DNA from: Sediminibacterium sp.
GTDB taxonomy: Bacteria; Bacteroidota; Bacteroidia; Chitinophagales; Chitinophagaceae
Direction: 5' to 3'
Assembly (NCBI GenBank): GCA_017537025.1
Contig: JAFWCB010000005.1
Coordinates: forward strand, 522,104 to 586,103
Length of the DNA: 64,000 bases
Made by a program: the position numbers and the translations under genes. This document shows, one piece after another, positions 18,387-26,264 of this stretch; position 1 is the stretch's first letter; the number at the start of each line of letters is the position of its first letter. Under the pieces are notes generated by a model. The model searched no databases. It was not told the DNA's origin and was given only the letters and a program-made list of their open reading frames with translations.

Positions 18387-19498
18387 AAAACATTATTATC
18401 TCTTAACACTTTTAAAATGGTGCCTGTTAAAAATTGTTCCCCATTCGTAAGCCAAATTAATCGAAACTGCTTTGAAGGTATCATGAATACATGAGCTCGA
18501 AAACCACCCTGATCACCTGTATGCTCAATTACTTCCTCCTTAATTTTTACCCCATTCAGTTCATATCCATTGGTATGCACAAACCAACAGAATCCATGTG
18601 TGGGAGCTTTAGCGCCTTTCCAATTGGCAGGCCGCCAGGCTGTTTCAGAAAAGTCGATGATGCGCTTGGGTAAAAACTTATATTCTGCAATCGCATCGGT
18701 ATACTTTATCAGATCATCTACAGAGCTCCATACACCGCCATTACCCGCAGCGCAGAAAGTAGGATACTCCCCATAATCATATTCCCGCCACTCGCCATCA
18801 TATTTCCGATATCCGTGCGCAACTCCCTTGGATGGCTCTGCCCCATCGGTAATAACACTGGATCTCATTTTAGCCGGCTTGAATATTTTTTCTTCTACAT
18901 ATTTCTGCCATTTTTTTCCTGTTAATTTTTCAATAATAAGTGCCAGACCATTATATGCCGGGTTCGAATAATTCCATCTTGATCCGGGTTCGAATTCTAA
19001 AGCATCTGTTTGTAATAAGGGAGCAAAATTTTCAGCATCTTTTGCTGTTAAGTAAAAAACACTATCTCTTGTTATTTGTCTACTATCCGGCAAGCCGGAT
19101 GTATGGGTGATCAAGTGTTTAATCTTAATTTTTTCTGCTATCGAAGGGTTCTTGAAATCGGAAAAATATTTTGCCAGATTATCTTCAATGGATAGCTTCC
19201 CTTCTTCCTGCAATTTTAAAATGGCATAGGCCACAAATGTTTTAGATACGGAACCTACATTCGCTACGGTGTTATCGCTAAATGAAATATTCCGCTTTAT
19301 ATCGCTTAACCCAAATGAGGCTTTATAAATAGTATTTCCTTGAAACTCAATAAATATAGAGCCACCCGGGGCATTCGGTTTAAAATACTGAGCCATGGCT
19401 TTATCCATAGCCGTTTTTACATAACTTAAATCGGGTGCTTGTGAAAAGCAGTGTTGTACAATTAGTAAATAAGTAACTAAGTAACTAACTCGTTTCAT
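18383..19498 (-). CDS. Serine hydrolase, class C beta-lactamase/PBP-like
   Basis: A 371-aa secreted enzyme of the AmpC/esterase EstB family. Active-site motifs: SVSK (SxxK, about residue 83), YSN (Y-x-N) in the segment WNYSNPAYNG, and HTGDQGG in place of KTG. The family includes DD-peptidases, esterases and D-aminopeptidases, so the substrate is open. The signal peptide's hydrophobic core (SYLVTYLLI) is encoded by AGTAACTA octamer repeats at 19464-19487. It lies 3 nt after the lipoprotein gene at 19502 and overlaps the ABM gene, in a leftward operon. Confidence 0.9.
   Translation of the reverse strand: MKRVSYLVTYLLIVQHCFSQAPDLSYVKTAMDKAMAQYFKPNAPGGSIFIEFQGNTIYKASFGLSDIKRNISFSDNTVANVGSVSKTFVAYAILKLQEEGKLSIEDNLAKYFSDFKNPSIAEKIKIKHLITHTSGLPDSRQITRDSVFYLTAKDAENFAPLLQTDALEFEPGSRWNYSNPAYNGLALIIEKLTGKKWQKYVEEKIFKPAKMRSSVITDGAEPSKGVAHGYRKYDGEWREYDYGEYPTFCAAGNGGVWSSVDDLIKYTDAIAEYKFLPKRIIDFSETAWRPANWKGAKAPTHGFCWFVHTNGYELNGVKIKEEVIEHTGDQGGFRAHVFMIPSKQFRLIWLTNGEQFLTGTILKVLRDNNVL
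19464..19487. repeat. Octamer tandem repeat encoding a signal-peptide core
   Basis: Three 8-nt units, AGTAAATA and twice AGTAACTA, run contiguously. Read on the minus strand they encode the hydrophobic core of the serine hydrolase signal peptide. The same unit type occurs at 3968-3992, where it also encodes an export-signal core, and at 23714-23729 over the tetR stop codon. Confidence 0.8.
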
Positions 19499-19501
19499 AC
19501 A

Positions 19502-19987
19502 CTATTTAATTTGAGTTCTGTATACGCCTACAGAATAATGCGCTACAGTGTTTAACTTTAAATGATCATTCGTAGCACTAAGCTTCTTATATGGTTTAAA
19601 CTGCCCCTTCTTATCTAAGAAGCCGATAATACAGGTATATTTTTTATCTCCTTTTTGAATGGCCGGTTTTGGCTGCGTACCAAAATTAGGTAGTTCCATA
19701 TCAGCCGTTTCTCGTAACTCTTTATACCGCATTACTATCCGATAAACGAAGGTTTTTTTAGTTTCGTATACGCGCGCAGAAAATTCCCAGTTATTGGCAT
19801 TATTTACATCATCACTCACCCATTCGCGGTATTCAGCAACGGGTTTTTCTGCAGGCTTGTTCCTTATTTCAGCAATGGTATCATTCGTAATAAAGGTTTT
19901 TGTAGCCGAGACTACCACTTCTTGTTGTTGCGTTTGGTTGCAGGCAGCCAGTAAAAAGATACATGCTGCATGAAAAAAATATCTCAT
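19502..19987 (-). CDS. Putative lipoprotein, unknown function
   Basis: A 161-aa protein with a clear lipoprotein signal: hydrophobic stretch and lipobox LLAAC, Cys16. The remainder is soluble, with EYREWVSDDVNNANNWEFSARVYET and a C-terminal segment predicted to be beta-rich (NTVAHYSVGVYRTQIK). I do not recognise a family. It is in a leftward operon, 24 nt downstream of another unknown lipoprotein and 3 nt upstream of the serine hydrolase gene. Confidence 0.7.
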   Translation of the reverse strand: MRYFFHAACIFLLAACNQTQQQEVVVSATKTFITNDTIAEIRNKPAEKPVAEYREWVSDDVNNANNWEFSARVYETKKTFVYRIVMRYKELRETADMELPNFGTQPKPAIQKGDKKYTCIIGFLDKKGQFKPYKKLSATNDHLKLNTVAHYSVGVYRTQIK

Positions 19988-20011
19988 AGCAAATGGGTTT
20001 AGATGAAGATA

Positions 20012-20812
20012 TTAATACCTAAACACATCTGCAAAATTTTCATCTGTAATCAGTTTACGAAAAGATGAATTTTTCATGACATCCGTATAATGCATTCGTT
20101 TACCGTTAACAAGTAAGTATTCGTAAACCAGGCGTATACCATGACTATAATCTACGTACCAATTTACATGTCCGGTATACAACGGTTGTATAGGTATACC
20201 ATCTGGTTTATGCCAACCGAATATGGCTACCCGATTAGGTTTACTCGATCGGGTAAGCAAATCGGTAATTACCACATCTTTCTTAATCCCTGCGATTAAC
20301 CCTTTTCTATTTTTCCTTTGTCCTTCTATAATCAAATGATGTTGCCACATCGTAACGGTACTATCTCTAAAAATATACATCGGCACAGGATCAAGTTTAA
20401 CTTTTGCCGATGCGTAAATATCATTCACTAATTTTTTTGTGGGTAGAAAACAGTGCAGGCTATCTGCTATGGGTTGTGCAGCAAGGGGTGTGAGGGGTAT
20501 ACGTGCCCAATTATCATTCGTTCCTATACATAGATAATCGGGCAGTACCCATATTGTTGCCTTATTCCAAGTATTCGTGGTTGAGTCGAAACTACGAATC
20601 TGAACAGGTACAAATTTTCTTAAAAAAGAGGGGATATTTCCTTTTAAAATTGATACTGTTGCAACGGAGTCTCTTTGCTTCCATTGCATTTGCCAAACCT
20701 GTTTATAAAAATCCTCTCCGGTAAGGGTATTCGGATTATTGGGTAATTGTATTTTGGGTGAAACACAGCCCATATAAGCTAATAAACAAATACCCAAACA
20801 AATCCGATACAT
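20012..20812 (-). CDS. Putative lipoprotein, unknown function
   Basis: A 266-aa product with an N-terminal hydrophobic signal and lipobox AYMGC (Cys16). The mature part is globular. A notable segment is GHVNWYVDYSHGIRLV near residue 220; the DYSHGIRLV string looks like an active-site or binding signature, but I cannot assign a family. Two further segments are rich in aromatic residues (FYKQVWQMQWKQRD, NWARIPLTP). It is the first gene of the leftward lipoprotein/serine hydrolase/ABM operon. Confidence 0.7.
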   Translation of the reverse strand: MYRICLGICLLAYMGCVSPKIQLPNNPNTLTGEDFYKQVWQMQWKQRDSVATVSILKGNIPSFLRKFVPVQIRSFDSTTNTWNKATIWVLPDYLCIGTNDNWARIPLTPLAAQPIADSLHCFLPTKKLVNDIYASAKVKLDPVPMYIFRDSTVTMWQHHLIIEGQRKNRKGLIAGIKKDVVITDLLTRSSKPNRVAIFGWHKPDGIPIQPLYTGHVNWYVDYSHGIRLVYEYLLVNGKRMHYTDVMKNSSFRKLITDENFADVFRY

Positions 20813-20825
20813 AGAAGCAATTTTT

Positions 20826-20915
20826 GAATTATAAATTATGAATTATAAATTAAGAATTGAGAATTCTTACCTCCAAATCCATATTTCTTAATTCATAACT
20901 CTTAATTCTTAATGA
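20826..20915. repeat. Inverted heptad-repeat element over the asd stop codon
   Basis: The left arm (20826-20867) is six contiguous 7-nt units alternating GAATTAT and AAATTAT and ending GAATTCT. The right arm (20888-20915) is four units such as TTAATTC and ATAACTC, the complement type. The loop is about 20 nt. The right arm includes the asd stop codon (20909-20911). The element fills the asd to lipoprotein spacer. Confidence 0.9.
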
Positions 20916-21901
20916 ATAATCCCCTTGGCAAGTAAATGCTCCGCTATTTGTACCGCATTAGTAGCAGCTCCTTTACGCAGGTTATCACTTACAATCCACA
21001 TATTGAGTGTATTGGCTTGTGTTTCATCTCTGCGTAATCTTCCTACAAACACCTCGTCTTTTTCATGTGCCCATAAAGGCATGGGATATTGTTGATTGGC
21101 TATATCATCTTGTACAATAATACCCGGTGCATTCTCCAAAATAGATTTTACTATTGCCAAATCGAAATCATTTTCAAATTCAATATTTACGCTTTCGCTA
21201 TGTCCGCCTACTACGGGTATACGAACTGTAGTAGCAGTTACGCGAATGCTATCATCTTGCATAATTTTTTTGGTTTCATTTACCATCTTCATTTCTTCTT
21301 TGGTATACCCATTATCTAAGAAAACATCGATTTGCGGAATTACATTCAAATCGATTTGGTATTTGTACGCCATTTCTCCAGCAATATTTTTTCTTTCATT
21401 AAAGAGTTGGTCTACCGCTTTTTTTCCCGTACCGGTAACACTTTGATAAGTACTAACCACTACCCTTTTTATTTTATAACGCGTATGCAAAGGTTGTAAT
21501 GCTACCACCATTTGAATGGTTGAGCAATTAGGGTTGGCGATGATAAAGTCTTCGCTTGTAAGAACATTGGCATTCACTTCCGGCACTACTAATTTCTTAG
21601 TAGGATCCATTCTCCATGCAGAAGAATTATCAATTACCCGAATACCTGCGGCTGCGAATTTTGGCGCCCATTCTAATGAAGTACTTCCACCTGCAGAAAA
21701 AATAGCCACTGCTGGTTTAGCAGCTATTCCATCTTCCATACTCACTACAGTATAGTTTTTACCTTTAAAAGACACTTCTTTACCTACTGAACGTTCTGAT
21801 GCAACCGGTACTATTTCTGTAACCGGAAAATTACGTTCTGCTAACACTTGTAACATTTTGGTTCCTACCAGACCTGTTGCGCCAACTACAGCTACTTTCA
21901 T
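20909..21901 (-). CDS. asd: Aspartate-semialdehyde dehydrogenase
   Basis: Asd reduces beta-aspartyl phosphate to aspartate semialdehyde, the branch point to lysine/diaminopimelate, threonine and methionine. The 330-aa protein starts MKVAVVGATGLVGTKM (NADP site) and carries the catalytic Cys in FIIANPNCSTIQMV, the QSVTGTGKKAV loop and the active His in IPVVGGHSESVNIE. I start at the ATG at 21901; the frame stays open to 22003, but that extension would run through a terminator and has no homology. A GC-rich hairpin (21923-21939) lies in its leader. Confidence 0.97.
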   Translation of the reverse strand: MKVAVVGATGLVGTKMLQVLAERNFPVTEIVPVASERSVGKEVSFKGKNYTVVSMEDGIAAKPAVAIFSAGGSTSLEWAPKFAAAGIRVIDNSSAWRMDPTKKLVVPEVNANVLTSEDFIIANPNCSTIQMVVALQPLHTRYKIKRVVVSTYQSVTGTGKKAVDQLFNERKNIAGEMAYKYQIDLNVIPQIDVFLDNGYTKEEMKMVNETKKIMQDDSIRVTATTVRIPVVGGHSESVNIEFENDFDLAIVKSILENAPGIIVQDDIANQQYPMPLWAHEKDEVFVGRLRRDETQANTLNMWIVSDNLRKGAATNAVQIAEHLLAKGIIH

Positions 21902-21922
21902 ATTTGTTCCCCCCAAGTTTTG

Positions 21923-21939
21923 CTCCGCCAAGGGCGGAG
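21923..21939 (-). other. GC-rich hairpin in asd leader
   Basis: CTCCGCC and GGCGGAG form a 7-bp stem with a 3-nt loop, about 20 nt upstream of the asd ATG. It lacks a U-tract, so it is a leader structure or a fragment of a dispersed repeat rather than a terminator. Confidence 0.5.
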
Positions 21940-21950
21940 GTTTTATGTTT

Positions 21951-21979
21951 AAAAAAAAGCCCCGACGATTTGTCGGGGC
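21951..21979 (-). terminator. Rho-independent terminator of the PfkB kinase gene
   Basis: GCCCCGAC (21959-21966) pairs with GTCGGGGC (21972-21979) across a 5-nt loop. On the minus strand the stem is followed by a run of eight U. It lies about 105 nt beyond the kinase stop and before asd, separating the two leftward transcripts. Confidence 0.85.
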
Positions 21980-22083
21980 CTGGTTATTTATATTGACATA
22001 CAAACGTACATAGCCCCTCCTATGAAGGTTTTTTTGTGCGTTTTGTATGTTTCATTATTATCATCTCGTGCAAATATAATGTA

Positions 22084-23004
22084 TTACTTCAAAGAAATAT
22101 CAAAATTCACTAACTGTACAAATTCTGCTAAACGGGCATCAATATCTGCTTTTGAAATTTCGCGCAAACGTTGGGTACCGAATTTTTCAACACAGAAGGA
22201 AGCCATGGCACTACCAATAATAATAGCTGTTTTCATATTTTCAAAAGAAATATCTTTTGTTCGCGCAATATGTCCAATAAAACCTCCGGCAAATGTATCG
22301 CCGGCACCGGTTGGATCAAATACTTCTTCTAAAGGCAATGCGGGAGCAAAGAAAACACTGTTGCCATGAAACAATAAAGCACCATGTTCCCCTTTTTTAA
22401 TGATGAGGTATTTGGGTCCTAATGTCATTATTTTTTGTGCAGCTTTAACTAAAGAATATTCGCCGCTTAGCTGTCGGGCTTCGCTATCGTTTACCATTAA
22501 TAAATCAACCATAGAAATGGTTTTCAATAATTCGTCGAGGGCAATTTCCATCCAAAAATTCATCGTGTCCATCACGATCAATTTAGGTCTTGTTGTCAAC
22601 TGCTCAATTACACTTCTTTGTACGGAAGGCAATAAGTTACCTAACATCAAGAACTCACAATCTTGAAAACTTTCGGGTACAACCGGCTGAAAGTTTTCTA
22701 ATACATTCAATTGTGTATCCAGGGTATCACGGGTATTCATATCCATATGATACTTACCACTCCAAAAAAAAGTTTTCTCGTCTTTTTTAATTTGTACTCC
22801 CGCTAAATCTACATTACGGGCTGTGAGTGCATCCAGCTCTGCTTGTGGAAAATCGCCACCTACTACTGAGATCTGCTTTACCGGCGTGAAATTAGATGCG
22901 CACCAGGCAATATAGGTACCTGCACCGCCAATAATTTTATCACTCTTACCAAACGGCGTTTCGATAGCATCAAAAGCCATAGAACCAACAACTACTAAAG
23001 ACAT
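22084..23004 (-). CDS. PfkB-family carbohydrate kinase
   Basis: A 306-aa ribokinase-like sugar or nucleoside kinase. The N-terminal segment MSLVVVGSMAFDAIETPFG with IGGAGTYIAW (substrate-binding Gly-Gly) and the C-terminal anion-hole/catalytic motif DPTGAGDTFAGGF with the catalytic Asp are intact. The family covers ribose, fructose, adenosine and 2-keto-3-deoxygluconate kinases; this short form with no extra domain is common in Bacteroidota, and the substrate cannot be fixed. It is transcribed leftwards as a single gene ending at the strong terminator at 21951-21979 and is divergent from tetR/paa. Confidence 0.9.
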   Translation of the reverse strand: MSLVVVGSMAFDAIETPFGKSDKIIGGAGTYIAWCASNFTPVKQISVVGGDFPQAELDALTARNVDLAGVQIKKDEKTFFWSGKYHMDMNTRDTLDTQLNVLENFQPVVPESFQDCEFLMLGNLLPSVQRSVIEQLTTRPKLIVMDTMNFWMEIALDELLKTISMVDLLMVNDSEARQLSGEYSLVKAAQKIMTLGPKYLIIKKGEHGALLFHGNSVFFAPALPLEEVFDPTGAGDTFAGGFIGHIARTKDISFENMKTAIIIGSAMASFCVEKFGTQRLREISKADIDARLAEFVQLVNFDISLK

Positions 23005-23093
23005 AGAAATTTTTTTGATTGTTGGGGTGCGAAATTAGGGCATCCCTTGTGGAATACCTGAAACTAACATAGAATAAATATATTCGAAATAAT

Positions 23094-23124
23094 ATTGCTA
23101 ACATTTGTTAGTATACTATCTTTA
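23094..23124 (+). promoter_or_regulatory. tetR promoter with PaaR-type operator
   Basis: A palindrome CTAACATTTGTTAG (23098-23111) lies between an ATTG at 23094-23097 (-33-like) and the -7 box TATCTTTA (23117-23124), with 19 nt between the boxes. The tetR ATG follows 4 nt after the -7 box, so the leader is almost absent. The same palindrome type precedes paaA (24899-24912). Occupation would block the promoter, giving autorepression. Confidence 0.75.
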
Positions 23125-23128
23125 CCAA

Positions 23129-23722
23129 ATGGCAAGGATTCAAATAGATAAAAACAGTTCCCGAAAGGATGTAATTGTTAGTAAAGCCGCGGCGCTTTTC
23201 CGCGAAAAGGGCTTTAAAGCAGCTAGCATGCGCGATTTAGCTGAATCAGTTGGTGTTGAGGCAGCTAGTTTATATAACCATATTAAATCGAAAACAGAGT
23301 TATTACATGAACTATGTTTTGGTGTAGCCAATCGTTTTATGCATAAAATTGATGAGGTTGAATCAGAGAAGGTTACTGCATTGGAAAAAGTAGAGCATTT
23401 GATTCGTTTTCATATTGATGAAATGATCAATCATTATGAAGAAGTATATGTGAGCGATAGAGAATGGAAACATTTATCAGACCCTTACCTTTCTAATTTT
23501 CAAAATCAACGGCGGATGTACAGAAAAAGATTTGCTGCTATTATTGAAGCCGGTATCAAGCAAAAAGAAATTAAACCCATCGACGCACCAACTGCGGTAC
23601 TCATTTTACTACATGCGATCGGGGGCATAGAAAGCTGGCATCGCAGCACCCAAAAAATTTCCGCCGAAGCGCTAACAGAAAATATGGTGAGCATGTTAGT
23701 AGGAGGATTGGTGAATAAGTAA
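23129..23722 (+). CDS. TetR/AcrR-family regulator, probable PaaR of the phenylacetate cluster
   Basis: A 197-aa one-component repressor. The N-terminal HTH (residues 10-60: IVSKAAALFREKGFKAASMRDLAESVGVEA in pieces, then SLYNHIKSKTELL) is typical. The C-terminal part (70-195) is an all-helical ligand domain of the TetR_C_33 kind. The start at 23129 follows the -7 box by 4 nt; an in-frame TTG at 23105 would put the operator in the coding region and is rejected. It heads the paa cluster and matching palindromes lie before it and before paaA. By analogy with known TetR-type PaaR repressors it should respond to phenylacetyl-CoA. The stop lies in an AATAAGTA octamer repeat. Confidence 0.9.
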   Translation: MARIQIDKNSSRKDVIVSKAAALFREKGFKAASMRDLAESVGVEAASLYNHIKSKTELLHELCFGVANRFMHKIDEVESEKVTALEKVEHLIRFHIDEMINHYEEVYVSDREWKHLSDPYLSNFQNQRRMYRKRFAAIIEAGIKQKEIKPIDAPTAVLILLHAIGGIESWHRSTQKISAEALTENMVSMLVGGLVNK

Positions 23723-23766
23723 ATAAGTAGAATGTCACCCTGTCCGCCTAGGCGAAGTCGAAGGGT
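23714..23766. repeat. Octamer repeat plus dispersed palindrome between tetR and paaE
   Basis: AATAAGTA occurs twice in tandem (23714-23729) over the tetR stop. It is followed by TGTCACCCT (23733-23741) and CGAAGGGT (23759-23766), the outer arms of the dispersed palindrome seen at 24528-24553. The centre is replaced by TCCGCCTAGGCGAAG, itself a partial palindrome. Confidence 0.75.
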
Positions 23767-23780
23767 AATTTATTATCACT

Positions 23781-24863
23781 ATGTCAAATAAATTCCACTC
23801 AATAACCGTAAAAGATATCCGTAAAGAAACAGCCGATTGTGTATCGATCGCATTTGATATTCCGGAAGAAAAAAAATCATTATTTCAATTCACACAAGGA
23901 CAATATATTGCTGTTAAAAAAGATATTGATGGTGTAGATATCAGAAGATCTTATTCGATTTGTAGTTCCCCACTCGATGATGAATTGAGGATCGCTGTAA
24001 AAAAAGTGGAGGGAGGTGTTTTTTCTACTTATGCCAATAAAAAACTTTGCGTTGGGGATACCATAGAAATCATGCCCCCTCTTGGCAAATTTTTCACCCC
24101 CCTGGTATCTTCCCAAAGCCTCAACTACGCTGCGTTTGCAGCGGGTAGCGGTATAACGCCTATCCTTTCTATCATAAAAACTACTTTGCTAACCGAACCG
24201 AATAGCACATTCACATTAGTGTACGGAAATAAAAATCGACATTCGATTATCTTCCGCGAGGCAATAGAAGCACTTAAAAATAAATTCATTCATCGCTTTC
24301 GTGTAATCTATATTTTATCGCGCGAAAAAACAGATACCCCCATTCAAGCAGGAAGAATCAATGCTGAAAAATGTAATGCGCTTTTTGAAAAAATAATCGA
24401 CATCAAAAATATCGATCATTTCTTTATCTGTGGACCTCAAGAAATGACGGAAACAGTAAAAAATAAATTAGCCGCAAATGGTATACAACCAAAACAAATT
24501 CATGTAGAATTGTTTGGGGTGAAAACGACCCTTCGACAAGCTCAGGGTGACAGACCGGAGGCGATAGACGATATAATGACTTCAAAAAGGAACATCACCA
24601 TAAAACTAGATGGGGTTACGTTTGATTTTGAGTTGCGAAATAATGAATCGATTTTAGATGCTGCCCTTGCACAAGGTGCCGATCTGCCTTTTGCCTGCAA
24701 AGGAGGAGTATGCTGCACTTGCAAAGCCAAACTAGTAGAAGGCAAAGTAAAAATGGATGTTCATTATGGACTGGAGCCCGATGAAATAGCAGCAGGTTTT
24801 ATACTTACCTGTCAATCTCACCCCCAAACACAAAGGGTGTTGGTTGATTTTGACGCCAAATAG
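23781..24863 (+). CDS. paaE: 1,2-phenylacetyl-CoA epoxidase, reductase subunit PaaE
   Basis: PaaE passes electrons from NADPH through FAD and a 2Fe-2S centre to the PaaABC(D) oxygenase that epoxidises phenylacetyl-CoA. Domains: FAD-binding (1-100, RRSYSICSSP), NAD-binding (105-235, AAFAAGSGITPILSII and FFICGPQEM), then plant-type ferredoxin (265-355) with cluster cysteines in CKGGVCCTC and a final Cys in ILTCQSHP. Between the last two domains is an odd insertion, TTLRQAQGDRPEAIDD, encoded by a dispersed palindrome (24528-24553) without loss of frame. PaaE is split from paaABCD by an operator, giving two transcription units. Confidence 0.95.
   Translation: MSNKFHSITVKDIRKETADCVSIAFDIPEEKKSLFQFTQGQYIAVKKDIDGVDIRRSYSICSSPLDDELRIAVKKVEGGVFSTYANKKLCVGDTIEIMPPLGKFFTPLVSSQSLNYAAFAAGSGITPILSIIKTTLLTEPNSTFTLVYGNKNRHSIIFREAIEALKNKFIHRFRVIYILSREKTDTPIQAGRINAEKCNALFEKIIDIKNIDHFFICGPQEMTETVKNKLAANGIQPKQIHVELFGVKTTLRQAQGDRPEAIDDIMTSKRNITIKLDGVTFDFELRNNESILDAALAQGADLPFACKGGVCCTCKAKLVEGKVKMDVHYGLEPDEIAAGFILTCQSHPQTQRVLVDFDAK
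24528..24553. repeat. Dispersed palindrome inserted in paaE
   Basis: ACCCTTCGACAAGC with CTCAGGGTGACAG forms an imperfect palindrome centred on the TCGACAAGCTC core. It is translated as TLRQAQGDR in the linker between the NAD and ferredoxin domains. The sequence immediately after (CAGACCGGAG) resembles the GACCGGA heptamer of ligA. Confidence 0.88.
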
Positions 24864-24897
24864 CCTAACAAAAAAGCTAAATATTTAAACAAATAAT

Positions 24898-24927
24898 ACT
24901 AACATACGTTAGTATTTAGTATTTTCG
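24898..24927 (+). promoter_or_regulatory. paaA promoter region with PaaR-type operator
   Basis: The 16-bp near-perfect palindrome ACTAACATACGTTAGT (24898-24913) contains CTAACATACGTTAG, matching the site before tetR at 12 of 14 positions. A -7-like box, TATTTTCG (24920-24927), follows 6 nt later, and paaA starts 18 nt downstream. The spacing of palindrome to -7 box is nearly the same as at tetR, so the same repressor should act at both. Confidence 0.75.
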
Positions 24928-24945
24928 TTACCTAATTCTTCTACA

Positions 24946-25884
24946 ATGGAATTCGAGCAAATTTTTCAGGATAAGATAGATAAGGAAATCCGAATTGAAC
25001 CGAAAGATTGGATGCCCGAGAAATATAGGCAAACATTAATCCGGCAGATTAGTCAGCATGCCCATAGCGAGATAGTTGGTATGCTCCCCGAAGGTAATTG
25101 GATCACGCGCGCCCCATCTCTTCGCAGAAAAGCGATTTTATTGGCTAAAGTGCAAGACGAGGCCGGTCATGGTTTATACCTCTATAGCGCAGCCGAAACC
25201 TTAGGTATAAGCCGGGATGAAATGACAGAACAATTATTAAGTGGCAAAGCAAAATATTCTTCCATTTTCAACTACCCCACCCTTAGCTGGGCAGATATGG
25301 GTGTTATAGGTTGGTTAGTAGATGGTGCTGCCATTATGAACCAAGTACCTTTATGTAGAACCAGCTATGGCCCTTATGCGCGTGCCATGGTACGTGTTTG
25401 CAAGGAAGAAAGTTTTCATCAACGCCAAGGTTTTGAAATATTACTCACGCTAAGCAAGGGAACAGATGCGCAGCGCAAGATGGCACAAGATGCTATTAAC
25501 CGTTGGTGGTGGCCAAGCATCATGATGTTCGGACCAAAAGACGATGAAAGTCCGAATAGTGTACTGAGCATGAAATGGAAGATCAAGCGTTTTAGCAACG
25601 ACGAACTCCGACAAAAATTTATTGATGTTTGTGCAGAGCAAGTAAAAGTTCTTGGTTTTACATTACCCGATCCCGATTTAAAATGGAATGAAGAAAGAGG
25701 ACACTATGATTTTGGTACCATTAACTGGGATGAATTTTGGCAAGTGATCCAAGGAAATGGCCCCTGTAATAAAGAAAGATTAGATGCCAGAAAAAAAGCC
25801 TGGGAAGAAGGCGCCTGGGTGCGAGAAGCAGCTACTGCTTATGCGGAGAAAAAGCGAGTGAAAAATACTTTGAGGGTAGCATAA
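24946..25884 (+). CDS. paaA: 1,2-phenylacetyl-CoA epoxidase, catalytic subunit PaaA
   Basis: PaaA is the diiron subunit that inserts oxygen into the aromatic ring of phenylacetyl-CoA. The 312-aa protein has the expected start [29 protein letters not shown] in separate blocks and the diiron ligands in [13 protein letters not shown] (ExxH) and [14 protein letters not shown] (ExxH), plus [11 protein letters not shown]. Length and motifs agree with the family. It is first in the paaABCD unit controlled by the palindrome at 24898-24913; paaB follows after 11 nt. Residue blocks quoted are fragments, not the complete N-terminus. Confidence 0.98.
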   Translation: MEFEQIFQDKIDKEIRIEPKDWMPEKYRQTLIRQISQHAHSEIVGMLPEGNWITRAPSLRRKAILLAKVQDEAGHGLYLYSAAETLGISRDEMTEQLLSGKAKYSSIFNYPTLSWADMGVIGWLVDGAAIMNQVPLCRTSYGPYARAMVRVCKEESFHQRQGFEILLTLSKGTDAQRKMAQDAINRWWWPSIMMFGPKDDESPNSVLSMKWKIKRFSNDELRQKFIDVCAEQVKVLGFTLPDPDLKWNEERGHYDFGTINWDEFWQVIQGNGPCNKERLDARKKAWEEGAWVREAATAYAEKKRVKNTLRVA

Positions 25885-25895
25885 AATAATTAATA

Positions 25896-26264
25896 ATGAA
25901 TAATTTAATCATCAAATATTACTACGGCGATTATGGAGAGGCAAAAAATGGAGCCGCAGACATCAGCACTAGTAATAATCACAAACCCGAGTGGCCATTA
26001 TGGGAAGTATTTATAAGAAGCAAGCAGGGCCTCGACCATAAACATGTAGGCAGCTTGCATGCGGCTGATGCTGCTATGGCTATTGAAAATGCAAGAGATG
26101 TTTACACCAGAAGAATGGAAGGTGTAAGTATTTGGGTGGTTGAAAGTAAATATATACATGCCAGCAATCCCGATGAAGCCGATTCGTTGTACGACCCTGC
26201 CAATGATAAAGCATACAGACATCCTACTTTTTATGAATTGCCCGAGGAGCTTAAGCACATATAG
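25896..26264 (+). CDS. paaB: 1,2-phenylacetyl-CoA epoxidase, subunit PaaB
   Basis: PaaB is a small structural subunit that bridges PaaA-PaaC heterodimers in the epoxidase complex. The 122-aa product carries the family signature WPLWEVFIRSKQGLDHKHVGS and ALHAADAAMA-like SLHAADAAMAIENARDVYTRR, then VSIWVVES. It is slightly longer at the N-terminus than the E. coli protein (about 95 aa), as is common in Bacteroidota. Its stop is directly followed by a spacer of heptanucleotide repeats leading to paaC. Confidence 0.95.
   Translation: MNNLIIKYYYGDYGEAKNGAADISTSNNHKPEWPLWEVFIRSKQGLDHKHVGSLHAADAAMAIENARDVYTRRMEGVSIWVVESKYIHASNPDEADSLYDPANDKAYRHPTFYELPEELKHI

Noticed and set aside
20826-20915. AT-rich array considered as CRISPR
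   Set aside because: Units are 7 nt with no spacers of 25-40 nt, and no cas genes are present.
21902-22003. Longer N-terminus for Asd
   Set aside because: The extension would cross a strong intrinsic terminator and a GC hairpin, and Asd proteins begin at MKVAVVGATG.
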